A stretch of 64,000 nt of DNA from Flavobacteriales bacterium UBA1993 (lineage in GTDB: Bacteria > Bacteroidota > Bacteroidia > Flavobacteriales_G > Salibacteraceae): assembly GCA_002336485.1 (NCBI GenBank), contig DDCZ01000065.1:5744-69743 (forward strand), in the 5' to 3' direction. Both the position numbers and the translations under genes were made by a program. Shown here piece by piece: positions 53,018-61,746 of the stretch. The notes below the pieces were generated by a model, which saw nothing but the letters and a program-made list of their open reading frames with translations, was not told the DNA's origin and ran no database searches. Each line of letters starts with the position of its first letter. Position 1 is the stretch's first letter.

Positions 53018-55301
53018 TCGATAGAATTATTTTTTCGGTTCTCCTACCCCCTTCGTTCTCTACTACAAGAAAATATATCCCCATTTGCAAAAACGACAGA
53101 TCAATTTCGGCTTCGCTCCCAACGGATTGAATATCCAGACAATTTCGACCTAACGCATCAATTACATGAATACCAGAGATCGAAGATGGGCTCGTAATTT
53201 TTAACATCCCAGTCGTAGGATTTGGCCAAACAGAAAATTCAGATTGAACTGATTTCAAGCTATTTAATGGATATCCTAGACGCCCTGTATCCGAGAAAAC
53301 ACATCCATTTAAATCTGTTATCGTTAGTCCATACAGACCATGAGACAATCCCGTTGAAGTCAATGTCGTATCCCCATTTCCCCAGGCCAGGCTATAAGGA
53401 GGTGAGCCACCTGAAATCGCGACGCTTATTTCTCCATCGTTCGAAATAGAATCAGACGGTTCCACAAATGCAAACTCGACGTAAATATAGTCGGGCGCTA
53501 AAACCCGAACTTCAACTGCGGTGGTACAAGCTTCGGCACTATCTGTGGCGAGCAAGTAATATAATCCTTCATTCAAATTTGTCCGAACGCTCGAGGTACT
53601 CCCATTCTCCCAGAGATAGGTCAATCCGCCTGAAATAGATATTTGACCGTCACTCAAATCCACACAGGAGGCATCAATCGTAGCCACTTGAATATCTGGG
53701 CCCGATGAATCTGACAACGCATAGAATGCCACCGTGGAATCACCGCTGGTTTCGAAGACCGTTATACCGTATATACCAGCGCATAAATTGGAAAGGGTAT
53801 CAGCCGTGGATCCATTGCCCCATTTAATCGTGTAAGGTGTTTCTGCTCCGAGTACCGAAGCTGTGAGCTGGCCATTACAAGAATCACATCCAGGTTCAAT
53901 TGCGTCAAAAATGACATTGACACACAGTGTTGACACACTCAAAACCGACTTATAGAGATTTAATCTACCTCCACTGGAAACTAGGCCATCCAAACTTGAA
54001 AGCTCATCGACCCCTTCGGTGAGCATTTTCTCTTTGATGAGCAAGGCCAACTGATCCGGACTAGAATACCCGTCGGCAAACGTTTCGTTGCATATGGCAC
54101 TATACATAAGGCCAATGGCACCCGCAACATGAGGAGTGGACATAGAAGTACCGCTGCTGTTCGAATAATTGTCGTTAACATATGTCGAATAAACAGCAGA
54201 CCCAGGAGCGCCAAGATCAATCGACTCAACGCCAAACCCCGCGTTGCTATTCAACACATCCGTGGATCGGGTATTTGTTACAGATATTAAGAAATCGCTC
54301 TCGCAGGCAGTAGGAATATCCCCGACCTCATCCACATTCACATCATCGTTAGCGGTTGCTCCAGCACTTAACACCCCTTGATATCCTAAAGAATCATACA
54401 TAGCGCACCAAATTGGATATTCCTGTGGTTGACCATTATTTACACCAAAAGAGGAGTTAGTTGCGACGATGTACGCGCCTCTTTGCCCACCTGTTTCATT
54501 GTATAATTTGCGCATGTTGTGCACGTAAGCATAGGACTGAACCACCGTCGACTCCAACGTGGAAGACCCAGTAATCGGTAAAATTTTCACATTCCAATTC
54601 ACACCCGTGACACCGATATTGTTGTCGCCACGAGCGCCAATCGTTCCTGCAACATGCGTCCCATGACTGTTTGTTGGTTGCACAGGGTCGTTGTTATAAA
54701 AATCCCATCCCTGCACGTCATCCACATACCCATTCCCGTCATCGTCCATGCCGTTGCCATCAATTTCGTTGTAATTGAAAAACATGTTTTCAACCAGGTC
54801 TTCATGATCTAAGTCAAACCCCATGTCTATGACAGCTACAACAATGGTGTCTCCAAACGGGGTTAACCCTCCCGTTGTTATATCCCAAGCACTTTCGGCA
54901 TCAATATCGGCGGTGCCTGCGCCACCATTTGTACCATCATTTAGCAGCGCCCACTGTTTGTAAAACAGCGAATCATTTGGTAGACTCCGTATATCCAAAT
55001 TGGTGTGATTAAACTGCGATATCAGCACGCCCTTTTGCCTCGAAGCTTGGTGGAGTATTTCTGCATCTTCAAGAAATACAGGGAACTGTAGAAGCCAAAT
55101 ATTCATGGAGAGCGATAGCGGTTTGGCCCATTCAACCTCGGCCCTAAGTGTTTTGGAAAGATCGATAGATACTACCTCAATTGAGGCTTCCTTTTCAAGT
55201 AGTAAAATCACCTGTCCCTGAACATGATCTGCGACCATTGGCACTTTTGCGCAGATTCCAATGGGAAAAAGAACGACCAGTAAGAAAATGAAATGCTTCA
55301 T
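53007..55301 (-). CDS. Secreted S8 (subtilisin-like) peptidase with T9SS sorting domain
   Basis: A 764-residue exported serine protease. The ATG at 55299-55301 gives the signal peptide MKHFIFLLVVLFPIGICA; the open frame extends 29 codons upstream without merit. The catalytic triad is D159 (VAVIDMGFD), H213 (NSHGTHVAG) and S386 (GTSMSTPH). An insert with DDDGNGYVDD (about residue 186) is a likely calcium site. After the protease come SprB-like short beta repeats (PYTIKWGNGSTADTL and PYSLAWGNGDTTLTS) and a type A T9SS tail (VWPNPTTGMLKITSP). It should degrade protein outside the cell. Confidence 0.93.
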   Translation of the reverse strand: MKHFIFLLVVLFPIGICAKVPMVADHVQGQVILLLEKEASIEVVSIDLSKTLRAEVEWAKPLSLSMNIWLLQFPVFLEDAEILHQASRQKGVLISQFNHTNLDIRSLPNDSLFYKQWALLNDGTNGGAGTADIDAESAWDITTGGLTPFGDTIVVAVIDMGFDLDHEDLVENMFFNYNEIDGNGMDDDGNGYVDDVQGWDFYNNDPVQPTNSHGTHVAGTIGARGDNNIGVTGVNWNVKILPITGSSTLESTVVQSYAYVHNMRKLYNETGGQRGAYIVATNSSFGVNNGQPQEYPIWCAMYDSLGYQGVLSAGATANDDVNVDEVGDIPTACESDFLISVTNTRSTDVLNSNAGFGVESIDLGAPGSAVYSTYVNDNYSNSSGTSMSTPHVAGAIGLMYSAICNETFADGYSSPDQLALLIKEKMLTEGVDELSSLDGLVSSGGRLNLYKSVLSVSTLCVNVIFDAIEPGCDSCNGQLTASVLGAETPYTIKWGNGSTADTLSNLCAGIYGITVFETSGDSTVAFYALSDSSGPDIQVATIDASCVDLSDGQISISGGLTYLWENGSTSSVRTNLNEGLYYLLATDSAEACTTAVEVRVLAPDYIYVEFAFVEPSDSISNDGEISVAISGGSPPYSLAWGNGDTTLTSTGLSHGLYGLTITDLNGCVFSDTGRLGYPLNSLKSVQSEFSVWPNPTTGMLKITSPSSISGIHVIDALGRNCLDIQSVGSEAEIDLSFLQMGIYFLVVENEGGRRTEKIILSNAN

Positions 55302-55366
55302 GAAACTTTTACTCCTGTTACTAAGACGAAAGTCGCAGAATAAAGTTGAATATTGTATCAAATCAA

Positions 55367-57901
55367 ATGTCAAAGAATTTTCAGGCATATAAAAGCTCAG
55401 CTGGTTCGGGCAAAACGTTTACACTGACAAAGTTCTTTCTCTCCATTGTCCTTAGCAATTCCGATCCCACGTATTTCAAGAAAGTACTTGCAATAACCTT
55501 TACGGTAAAGGCCGCAGCGGAGATGAAGGAGCGGATCATTTTCTTCCTAAGTCAATTTTCAAACTCACATTTTGAGAATGCAGGAGTTAAAACCATGGCG
55601 AACCTTCTATCCGAAGAATGCAATATCAGTAAGGAGCAAATCGGTCAAAGAAGTAAGGTGATTTTGTCTCACCTACTCCAGAACTACGGCGACCTCTCGG
55701 TGCTTACCATTGACAAGTTTATTCATCGAATTGTCCGATCATTTGCTTCAGACCTCGGCTATCAACCTGACTTTGAAATCGAAATCAATGGTTCCCAACT
55801 TGCCGACCAAGTGGTTGAAGGCATTATGGCTGACGTCGGCATCGATGATCATCTCTCCAAACTTCTAATAGAATACAGCCTTGTTCAATCCTTAGATGAC
55901 AAGGCTTGGGACATCACTTCAGTATTATTAAGTCTCACCAGGGAGCTAAATAGTGAAGAATACTTTCTATCGTTTGATCAAAAGAAGAAGTTACAGATGG
56001 CCGATGTTCCAGAGACCAGCGCCTGGCTCCATGAGCAGATTCGAAATACCGAACAACTTCTCTCAGAATTTGGAAAAAGGGCGATTGATTTGATATCGGA
56101 CTCTGGTTTGGAATCAACAGACTTTCATCAAGGAAAAAAAGGTATTGCAGGGTTTTTCGACAAGTGCGCCGCAGGCAATCTTGAATACGCAGTAAATCCG
56201 AACTCGTATGTAAATAAATCAATCAACGAAGGCGTCTGGCAATCAACTGGTAAGCATCCAATGGTGCTAGAAATACAATCTGAGTTAGAACGTATTACGA
56301 GAGAGATTTTAAGTTTGACGAGCGACATAAGAAACGCGATTTTCTATTCGAAACTTACGTCCCAACTCTATTCAGTGGCGCTTATCGGAGAAATCCAATC
56401 ACGGCTTACCTCCATTAAGTCTGAACACAACAAGCAGTTGCTCTCTGATTTTTATCGAAGCATTAGTGAGAAACTAGGAGACGAGCTGTCCCCATTCATC
56501 TATGAACGACTGGGCAATCGCTATGCACACATTCTGATTGACGAATTCCAGGACACCTCCATATTGCAGTGGTCGAGCCTCCAACCGTTACTCATAAACT
56601 CCCTCGCCGAGGGCAACTCAACGCTTGTGGTTGGGGACGCGAAGCAGTCAATTTATCGTTTCCGTGGTAGCGACCCATTTCAATTTGTTCAATTACCAAG
56701 CGGGTCGACCCCTAACTTTCTTCTTGAAAGCGAATATGAAGAGCATATTCTCTCTCAAAACTATCGATCCTCGGCAGCGGTTGTCAGTTTCAATAATCGA
56801 TTTTTTCAAGAACTATCGACTCGATTTCTCCCAGCACAATTTGCATCGATTTATAGTGATCTAAGGCAAGACGTGACACAGGATGTCGACGGATGTGTCC
56901 AATATATTGGTGTTGAAACACAGCCGGGAGAGGTCGCCTCCGAGAAAATATTCCACGAAATGGAATCCTCGATTTCTAAGTTGCTTAAAACCAACAATCC
57001 AAATCTTGACCTCTGTGTATTGTTCCAAAAAAACAAGGACGCCGCAAATTTCGCGGGCCACATGATTGGGCTAGGTTATGATGTTACATCTGATGAAAGC
57101 TTGTTGCTCTCTTCCAGTCCGAAGGTTCAGCTTATCATTGATACACTAAGGGCTATGCAGAGACCAACTGATGTGTATCATACCCAAAAGGTAATTTCAA
57201 GGCTTTATCAAAACGAACTTATTAAAGGGGATTATCACCAATTTGCCAATAGCTCAAAAGTGGATCGACTTAATATTAAACAAGCGCTTCAGAAAGTGGG
57301 GTATGATCCAAAAAAGCTTAGAGAACATGCAAATGCGTTTGAAGGTATCGCCCATATAAGTTCCTTTTACAATTTCTCGATATCAGATCCCTACCTGCGT
57401 AAATTATTAGATTTCGCACTACTATTCCATGAAAATGGCGGTTATCTTGATGAACCTTTTTTAGATCGCTGGGATAAGGAATCGGGCACTTTGAGCATCG
57501 ACTCTTCAGCTAGCTCGGGATCTATTAAAGTTATGACGATTCACAAGTCGAAAGGGCTTGAATTTAAGAATGTGATGATCTATTTACCCGAACTCAAGGT
57601 TGGTCGCAACACGAAAGACTACGCACATTTGGACAATCTTGATATCCCAAATTTGGATTCAGCGATCGTCCCTTTTAACACACTGAAAAATTCGCCTTAT
57701 GAGCACGTACTAGAAAACGAGCAAGACAACTCAGCATTAGACCTATGCAATCAGGTGTATGTGGCATTCACAAGGGCCTCTGAAAACCTAAGCGTATTCT
57801 CAAATTATAAAAAAGGCCATTTCCAATCAGAGCCACTTCGATTTATTGAGGGTTGGGAAGAATGGACCTCTACAGAACAATCGCTTATCCTATGCTCCTA
57901 A
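55367..57901 (+). CDS. UvrD/AddA-like superfamily 1 helicase, without a nuclease domain
   Basis: An 844-residue DNA helicase from ATG 55367 (the frame runs seven codons upstream). Walker A is SSAGSGKTFTLTKFF (about residue 10), Walker B is ILIDEFQDTSILQW (about residue 392) and later motifs are VVGDAKQSIYRFRGSDP, LSQNYRSS, VMTIHKSKGLEFKNV (about residue 720) and VYVAFTRASENLSVF (about residue 800). It resembles AddA/RecB-type helicases but ends soon after the last helicase motif, so the PD-(D/E)XK nuclease normally found C-terminal in AddA is absent, and no addB lies nearby. A pure helicase or a partner with a separate nuclease is likely. Its start is 65 bp from the divergent subtilase start. 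Confidence 0.88.
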   Translation: MSKNFQAYKSSAGSGKTFTLTKFFLSIVLSNSDPTYFKKVLAITFTVKAAAEMKERIIFFLSQFSNSHFENAGVKTMANLLSEECNISKEQIGQRSKVILSHLLQNYGDLSVLTIDKFIHRIVRSFASDLGYQPDFEIEINGSQLADQVVEGIMADVGIDDHLSKLLIEYSLVQSLDDKAWDITSVLLSLTRELNSEEYFLSFDQKKKLQMADVPETSAWLHEQIRNTEQLLSEFGKRAIDLISDSGLESTDFHQGKKGIAGFFDKCAAGNLEYAVNPNSYVNKSINEGVWQSTGKHPMVLEIQSELERITREILSLTSDIRNAIFYSKLTSQLYSVALIGEIQSRLTSIKSEHNKQLLSDFYRSISEKLGDELSPFIYERLGNRYAHILIDEFQDTSILQWSSLQPLLINSLAEGNSTLVVGDAKQSIYRFRGSDPFQFVQLPSGSTPNFLLESEYEEHILSQNYRSSAAVVSFNNRFFQELSTRFLPAQFASIYSDLRQDVTQDVDGCVQYIGVETQPGEVASEKIFHEMESSISKLLKTNNPNLDLCVLFQKNKDAANFAGHMIGLGYDVTSDESLLLSSSPKVQLIIDTLRAMQRPTDVYHTQKVISRLYQNELIKGDYHQFANSSKVDRLNIKQALQKVGYDPKKLREHANAFEGIAHISSFYNFSISDPYLRKLLDFALLFHENGGYLDEPFLDRWDKESGTLSIDSSASSGSIKVMTIHKSKGLEFKNVMIYLPELKVGRNTKDYAHLDNLDIPNLDSAIVPFNTLKNSPYEHVLENEQDNSALDLCNQVYVAFTRASENLSVFSNYKKGHFQSEPLRFIEGWEEWTSTEQSLILCS

Positions 57902-58352
57902 ATCTATCAATGAGCATTTCCCTACGATAGTCAAATATTGACTTCAATTTTTGCTTCACGAAAACAGCATGGGCGAGTCGCCCTAAAACCCCAAGTGGCA
58001 AGGCGTAATCTACCACATCAACCATCTTAACGCCATTGCCATCGCGCTCGAAAAAGTGTTTATGGTGCCAGAAGGAATAGGGTCCAAAGCGTTGCTCATC
58101 TGCAAAGTATTTTTCATGCACGCACTGGCATATTTCCGTGGTCCATCGAATCCAAATCAATGGAAAAAGGTTGATTTTGTAGTTGATTATTTGACCTGGG
58201 TATGCTTTAACTCCAGCAACGTCGCTTAAAATTTTGAATTTCATGTCTTCCGGCGTAAGCTGTTCCAAATTTTCAGGGCTTGAAAAAAAGTCCCACGCAT
58301 GATCTAAACTAATTGGCAAATGCTGTTCTTGGCGGAGTTGATATATCTTCAT
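57885..58352 (-). CDS. SRPBCC-superfamily ligand-binding protein
   Basis: A 155-residue protein of the START/Bet v 1-like fold. The opening LPISLDHAWDFFSSPENLEQLTPEDM and the ending KLKSIFDYRREML are typical of small SRPBCC proteins annotated as cell-division inhibitors or cyclase-like in Bacteroidota. It has no signal peptide, so it is probably cytoplasmic and binds a hydrophobic ligand. Its last 17 bp overlap the convergent helicase end. Function beyond the fold is unknown. Confidence 0.78.
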   Translation of the reverse strand: MKIYQLRQEQHLPISLDHAWDFFSSPENLEQLTPEDMKFKILSDVAGVKAYPGQIINYKINLFPLIWIRWTTEICQCVHEKYFADEQRFGPYSFWHHKHFFERDGNGVKMVDVVDYALPLGVLGRLAHAVFVKQKLKSIFDYRREMLIDRFRSIG

Positions 58353-58375
58353 ACCCCATTAACAAATGCAATAGG

Positions 58376-58828
58376 ATGAAGTTCACCGAGTTCGACATTT
58401 CAATACTCCCATTCAACAAAATTGAAACCACTGACTGGCATGGAATACTGAAGCTTAGGAGCGAGATTTTTGTACTAGAACAGGCTTGTGTCTTCGTGGA
58501 TCCAGATGTTCAAGATAAATCCAGCCTTCATCTATTCGTAAAATCAGGTCACGAAATTGTAGGATACGCCCGCGCTTTTAAGGATGAAATCTGGCACATT
58601 GGCAGGATTATTTCTGATAGGAATCACAGAGAAAAAGGCATGGCCTCTGCCCTACTTAACTCGAGTATACAACACATTACAAGCAAGGAAAAAGATCCGA
58701 TCATTGAGCTGTCTGCACAGGTCTACCTTTCGGACTACTACACCTCGAAATCTTTTAAACCAAATGGCAAAATGTATTTGGAAGACGGCATCCCACATTT
58801 AAGAATGGTTTATTCACCGAATGATTAA
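58376..58828 (+). CDS. ElaA-like GNAT acetyltransferase
   Basis: A 150-residue N-acetyltransferase from the ATG at 58376; the frame extends 21 codons upstream across the divergent SRPBCC start. The ElaA-type opening W-x-G-I-L-x-LRSEIFVLEQACVFVDPD is visible (about residues 20-42), as are the acetyl-CoA region IGRIISDRNHREKGMASALL (about residue 72) and the late strand PIIELSAQVYLSDYY. The acceptor amine is unknown. The 137-bp gap to dnaB holds only the dnaB promoter-like element. Confidence 0.85.
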   Translation: MKFTEFDISILPFNKIETTDWHGILKLRSEIFVLEQACVFVDPDVQDKSSLHLFVKSGHEIVGYARAFKDEIWHIGRIISDRNHREKGMASALLNSSIQHITSKEKDPIIELSAQVYLSDYYTSKSFKPNGKMYLEDGIPHLRMVYSPND

Positions 58829-58953
58829 AACTAGTGTTTACAACTTCTCACAAGTCGTAGAAGGTCTACCCTCATTTGATTGACTCAATTTACCCGCTTT
58901 AATTACGGTTTATAACAATAGGTGATTTCGGGCCAGCTCAATTCCATGATTTC

Positions 58954-58961
58954 TACCTTTG
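58954..58961 (+). promoter_or_regulatory. Putative -7 element abutting the dnaB start
   Basis: TACCTTTG, a full TAnnTTTG match, ends four bases before the dnaB ATG at 58966. If used, the mRNA would begin at or within a few bases of the start codon. Confidence 0.4.
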
Positions 58962-58965
58962 TGGA

Positions 58966-60489
58966 ATGGAAGAACCAAAGCCCCGAAATGGTAAAAAAGA
59001 TAGCGGCCTCAGTGTCGTTAGAGGTGCAGTTAACACTCCTGATTACGGAAAAATCCCACCTCAGGCAGTTGATCTGGAGGAGGCTGTACTGGGTGCTTTA
59101 ATGCTTGATAAAGAAGCCCTTACCGATGTCATTGACATCTTAAAAAAGGAGAGCTTCTACAAGGACGACCACAAAATGATTTACGAGGCAATTTTGGATT
59201 TATTTCAAAGATCAGAGCCTATTGATATTTTAACTGTAACGCAAGAACTCAAAAAGCGTGGTGAGCTCGAAATAATTGGCGGTCCATTCTATATTGCTCA
59301 GCTCACAAATCGAGTTGCTTCAAGCGCCAATGTTGAATTTCATGCTCGTATAATTTCTCAAAAGCACATTCAACGTGAGCTCATTCGGATTTCAAGTGAA
59401 ACAATTAAAATGGCCTACGACGAAACCGTAGACGTTTTTGACTTGTTGGATGGTGCTGAAGCTAAGTTATTTGAAGTTGCAGAAGGAAACATTCGAAGGA
59501 GTTATGAGGATATGAATAAGCTCCTTCATAAAGCAGTAAAACAACTTGAGCTTATCAGCAAGTCTGATGGTACCAGCGGAGTTCCAACAGGATTCGCAAA
59601 TCTCGATCGTGTGACTGGAGGTTTTCAAAAATCAGACATGATAGTCCTTGCGGCTCGACCTGGTATGGGTAAGACTGCATTCGTTCTGTCACTTGCTCGA
59701 AATGCAGCCGTAGACTATAAAAAAGGGGTAGCCGTATTTTCTCTGGAAATGTCTTCGCTTCAACTTGTGAATAGATTAATCTCAAGTGAGACGGAGATCG
59801 CCGGTGAAAAACTCAAAAAAGGAAACCTTGAGCCTTACGAATGGGAACAATTGAATTCCAGAATCGGAAAATTGACCAATGCTCCAATATATATCAATGA
59901 CACTCCTGGTCTATCCATTTTCGAACTCCGTGCTCAGTGCCGTCGTCTAAAGGCTGAAAAGGATATTCAAATGGTTATTATCGACTATTTGCAGTTAATG
60001 ACCGCCACCGTTGAGGGAAAAGGAAATCGCGAACAAGAAATTAGCGCTATATCTCGTGCCGTAAAGGGTATAGCTAAAGAACTCGAAGTTCCAGTAATTG
60101 CACTTAGTCAGTTGAGTCGAGCCGTGGAAACGCGAGGCGGAGACAAACGTCCGCAGCTTAGTGATCTTCGTGAATCTGGAGCTATTGAGCAGGATGCGGA
60201 TATGGTTATGTTCATTTACCGGCCTGAGTATTATGGCATCACGGCAGATGAAGATGGCAACAGCACCCAAGGATTGTCGGAATTAATCATTGCCAAGCAC
60301 AGAAACGGGTCTACCGAAGACGTTAAAATTCGTTTCCAAAATCACCTTGCGAAATTTGTGAATTGGGAGAATGATAACTTTGATTTAAACGGCCCTTCTG
60401 TAGATGTTGAAGATGATTACGGAAGACAAGTACTAAGATCTAGCAACTTCGACAACATTGATGATAAAGCTGAAGAACCACCTTTCTAG
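58966..60489 (+). CDS. dnaB: Replicative DNA helicase DnaB
   Basis: A 507-residue hexameric replicative helicase that unwinds DNA at the fork and interacts with primase. The N-terminal domain (PPQAVDLEEAVLGALMLDKEAL, about residues 31-52) is followed by the RecA-like motor: Walker A ARPGMGKTAFVLSLARN (about residue 230), FSLEMSS, Walker B MVIIDYLQLM (about residue 332), the REQEISAISRAVKGIAKEL segment, and SDLRESGAIEQDADMVMFIYRP. No intein is present. It is followed with a 29-bp overlap by the amidotransferase-like gene. Confidence 0.98.
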   Translation: MEEPKPRNGKKDSGLSVVRGAVNTPDYGKIPPQAVDLEEAVLGALMLDKEALTDVIDILKKESFYKDDHKMIYEAILDLFQRSEPIDILTVTQELKKRGELEIIGGPFYIAQLTNRVASSANVEFHARIISQKHIQRELIRISSETIKMAYDETVDVFDLLDGAEAKLFEVAEGNIRRSYEDMNKLLHKAVKQLELISKSDGTSGVPTGFANLDRVTGGFQKSDMIVLAARPGMGKTAFVLSLARNAAVDYKKGVAVFSLEMSSLQLVNRLISSETEIAGEKLKKGNLEPYEWEQLNSRIGKLTNAPIYINDTPGLSIFELRAQCRRLKAEKDIQMVIIDYLQLMTATVEGKGNREQEISAISRAVKGIAKELEVPVIALSQLSRAVETRGGDKRPQLSDLRESGAIEQDADMVMFIYRPEYYGITADEDGNSTQGLSELIIAKHRNGSTEDVKIRFQNHLAKFVNWENDNFDLNGPSVDVEDDYGRQVLRSSNFDNIDDKAEEPPF

Positions 60490-61744
60490 CATACTTTTTC
60501 TCTCCATAATTCTACTTAGTTCAGCAGAGGTTAGAGCCAAAAAGATTCTTATCCCTATGGATGATGAAGGTCAACAAGACCACCTAAAGGCATATGGGAT
60601 CGCCTATTGGGCTTTAGAACGAGAAGTCGAAGTCCAATGGCTTTTGAACTATAGAGGTGGAAGTTTTCTGCTGGATCAGTATTCTGAAGTTGAATCCGAA
60701 CTGGTTATTCGAGGAGTTTCTTTTGAAGTTATTCCCGATGCACGAGCTGCTGCCATTCTGCTCGAAATATCGAATCCAGAAGTAAATATGGATGCTGTGA
60801 AGCTTGAAAAGGTTCCGAAAATCGCAGTCTATTCGCCGAAGTCTGCCCAGCCTTGGGATGACGCCGTCACATTGGTATTATCCTATGCTGAAATCCCATA
60901 CGAAGTAATCTATGATGATGAAATAGTTCACGGAGAACTACACCTCTATGATTGGCTTCACCTTCATCATGAAGACTTTACGGGACAATACGGAAAATTC
61001 TATGGCTCATATCGAAATGCCAAATGGTATAGAGATCAGGTGGAAGAATTTGAGGCAACAGCAAATCGTTTAGGTTATAGCAAGGTATCCGAGCTCAAAC
61101 TTGCAGTGGCTCTAAAAATTAAAGAATATACAGCAGGGGGTGGGTTTCTCTTTTCAATGTGCTCAGGAACAGATTCATACGACATCGCCATTTCATCTGA
61201 AGGGATCGACATCTGCGAACGAATGTTTGATGGTGATCCAGCGGACCCTAGCGCACCAAATAAAATTGACTTTTCCCGCGGATTTGCGTTTGAGAATTAT
61301 GACTTAAGCATGAACCCAAGGGAATATGAATTTTCCAATATTGACGGTACACCTCTGCACTCTAGGGCGGGTCAAAAACAAGATTTTTTCACCCTGTTTG
61401 AATTTTCTGCGAAATGGGATCCTGTGCCGACAATGCTATGCCAAAATCACGAATCAATCATTCATGGATTTATGGGGCAGACAACCTCTTATAACTTAAA
61501 GTACATTAAGCCTGAGGTTCTTGTATTGGCTGACAGTAAGGGTATTGGAACCGCTAGATACATCCACGGTGAGTTTGGAAAAGGTCAATGGACTTTTTAT
61601 GGAGGCCATGATCCAGAGGATTATCAGCACTTTGTTGGCGATCCACCAACCGATCTAAATCTGCACCCCAATTCTCCTGGTTACCGGTTGATTCTGAATA
61701 ATGTCCTCTTCCCGGCTGCGAAGAAAAAAAAGCAAAAGACTTAA
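60461..61744 (+). CDS. Exported class I glutamine-amidotransferase-like protein (usually mislabelled asparagine synthetase B)
   Basis: A 427-residue protein from ATG 60461, inside the end of dnaB. The signal peptide (about residues 1-26, ending EVRA) precedes KKILIPMDDEGQQDHLKAYGIAYW. A DJ-1/class I amidotransferase-like fold is suggested by GGGFLFSMCSGTDSYDIAI (about residue 227), with a Cys at a nucleophile-elbow-like position, and by the ThuA-like end GKGQWTFYGGHDPEDYQ. There is no N-terminal Cys2 and no ATP-pyrophosphatase SGGxDS loop, so asparagine synthetase activity is not supported. Homologues lie beside dnaB in other Flavobacteriia. Its role, probably periplasmic, is unknown. Confidence 0.7.
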   Translation: MIKLKNHLSSILFLSIILLSSAEVRAKKILIPMDDEGQQDHLKAYGIAYWALEREVEVQWLLNYRGGSFLLDQYSEVESELVIRGVSFEVIPDARAAAILLEISNPEVNMDAVKLEKVPKIAVYSPKSAQPWDDAVTLVLSYAEIPYEVIYDDEIVHGELHLYDWLHLHHEDFTGQYGKFYGSYRNAKWYRDQVEEFEATANRLGYSKVSELKLAVALKIKEYTAGGGFLFSMCSGTDSYDIAISSEGIDICERMFDGDPADPSAPNKIDFSRGFAFENYDLSMNPREYEFSNIDGTPLHSRAGQKQDFFTLFEFSAKWDPVPTMLCQNHESIIHGFMGQTTSYNLKYIKPEVLVLADSKGIGTARYIHGEFGKGQWTFYGGHDPEDYQHFVGDPPTDLNLHPNSPGYRLILNNVLFPAAKKKKQKT

Positions 61745-61746
61745 GT

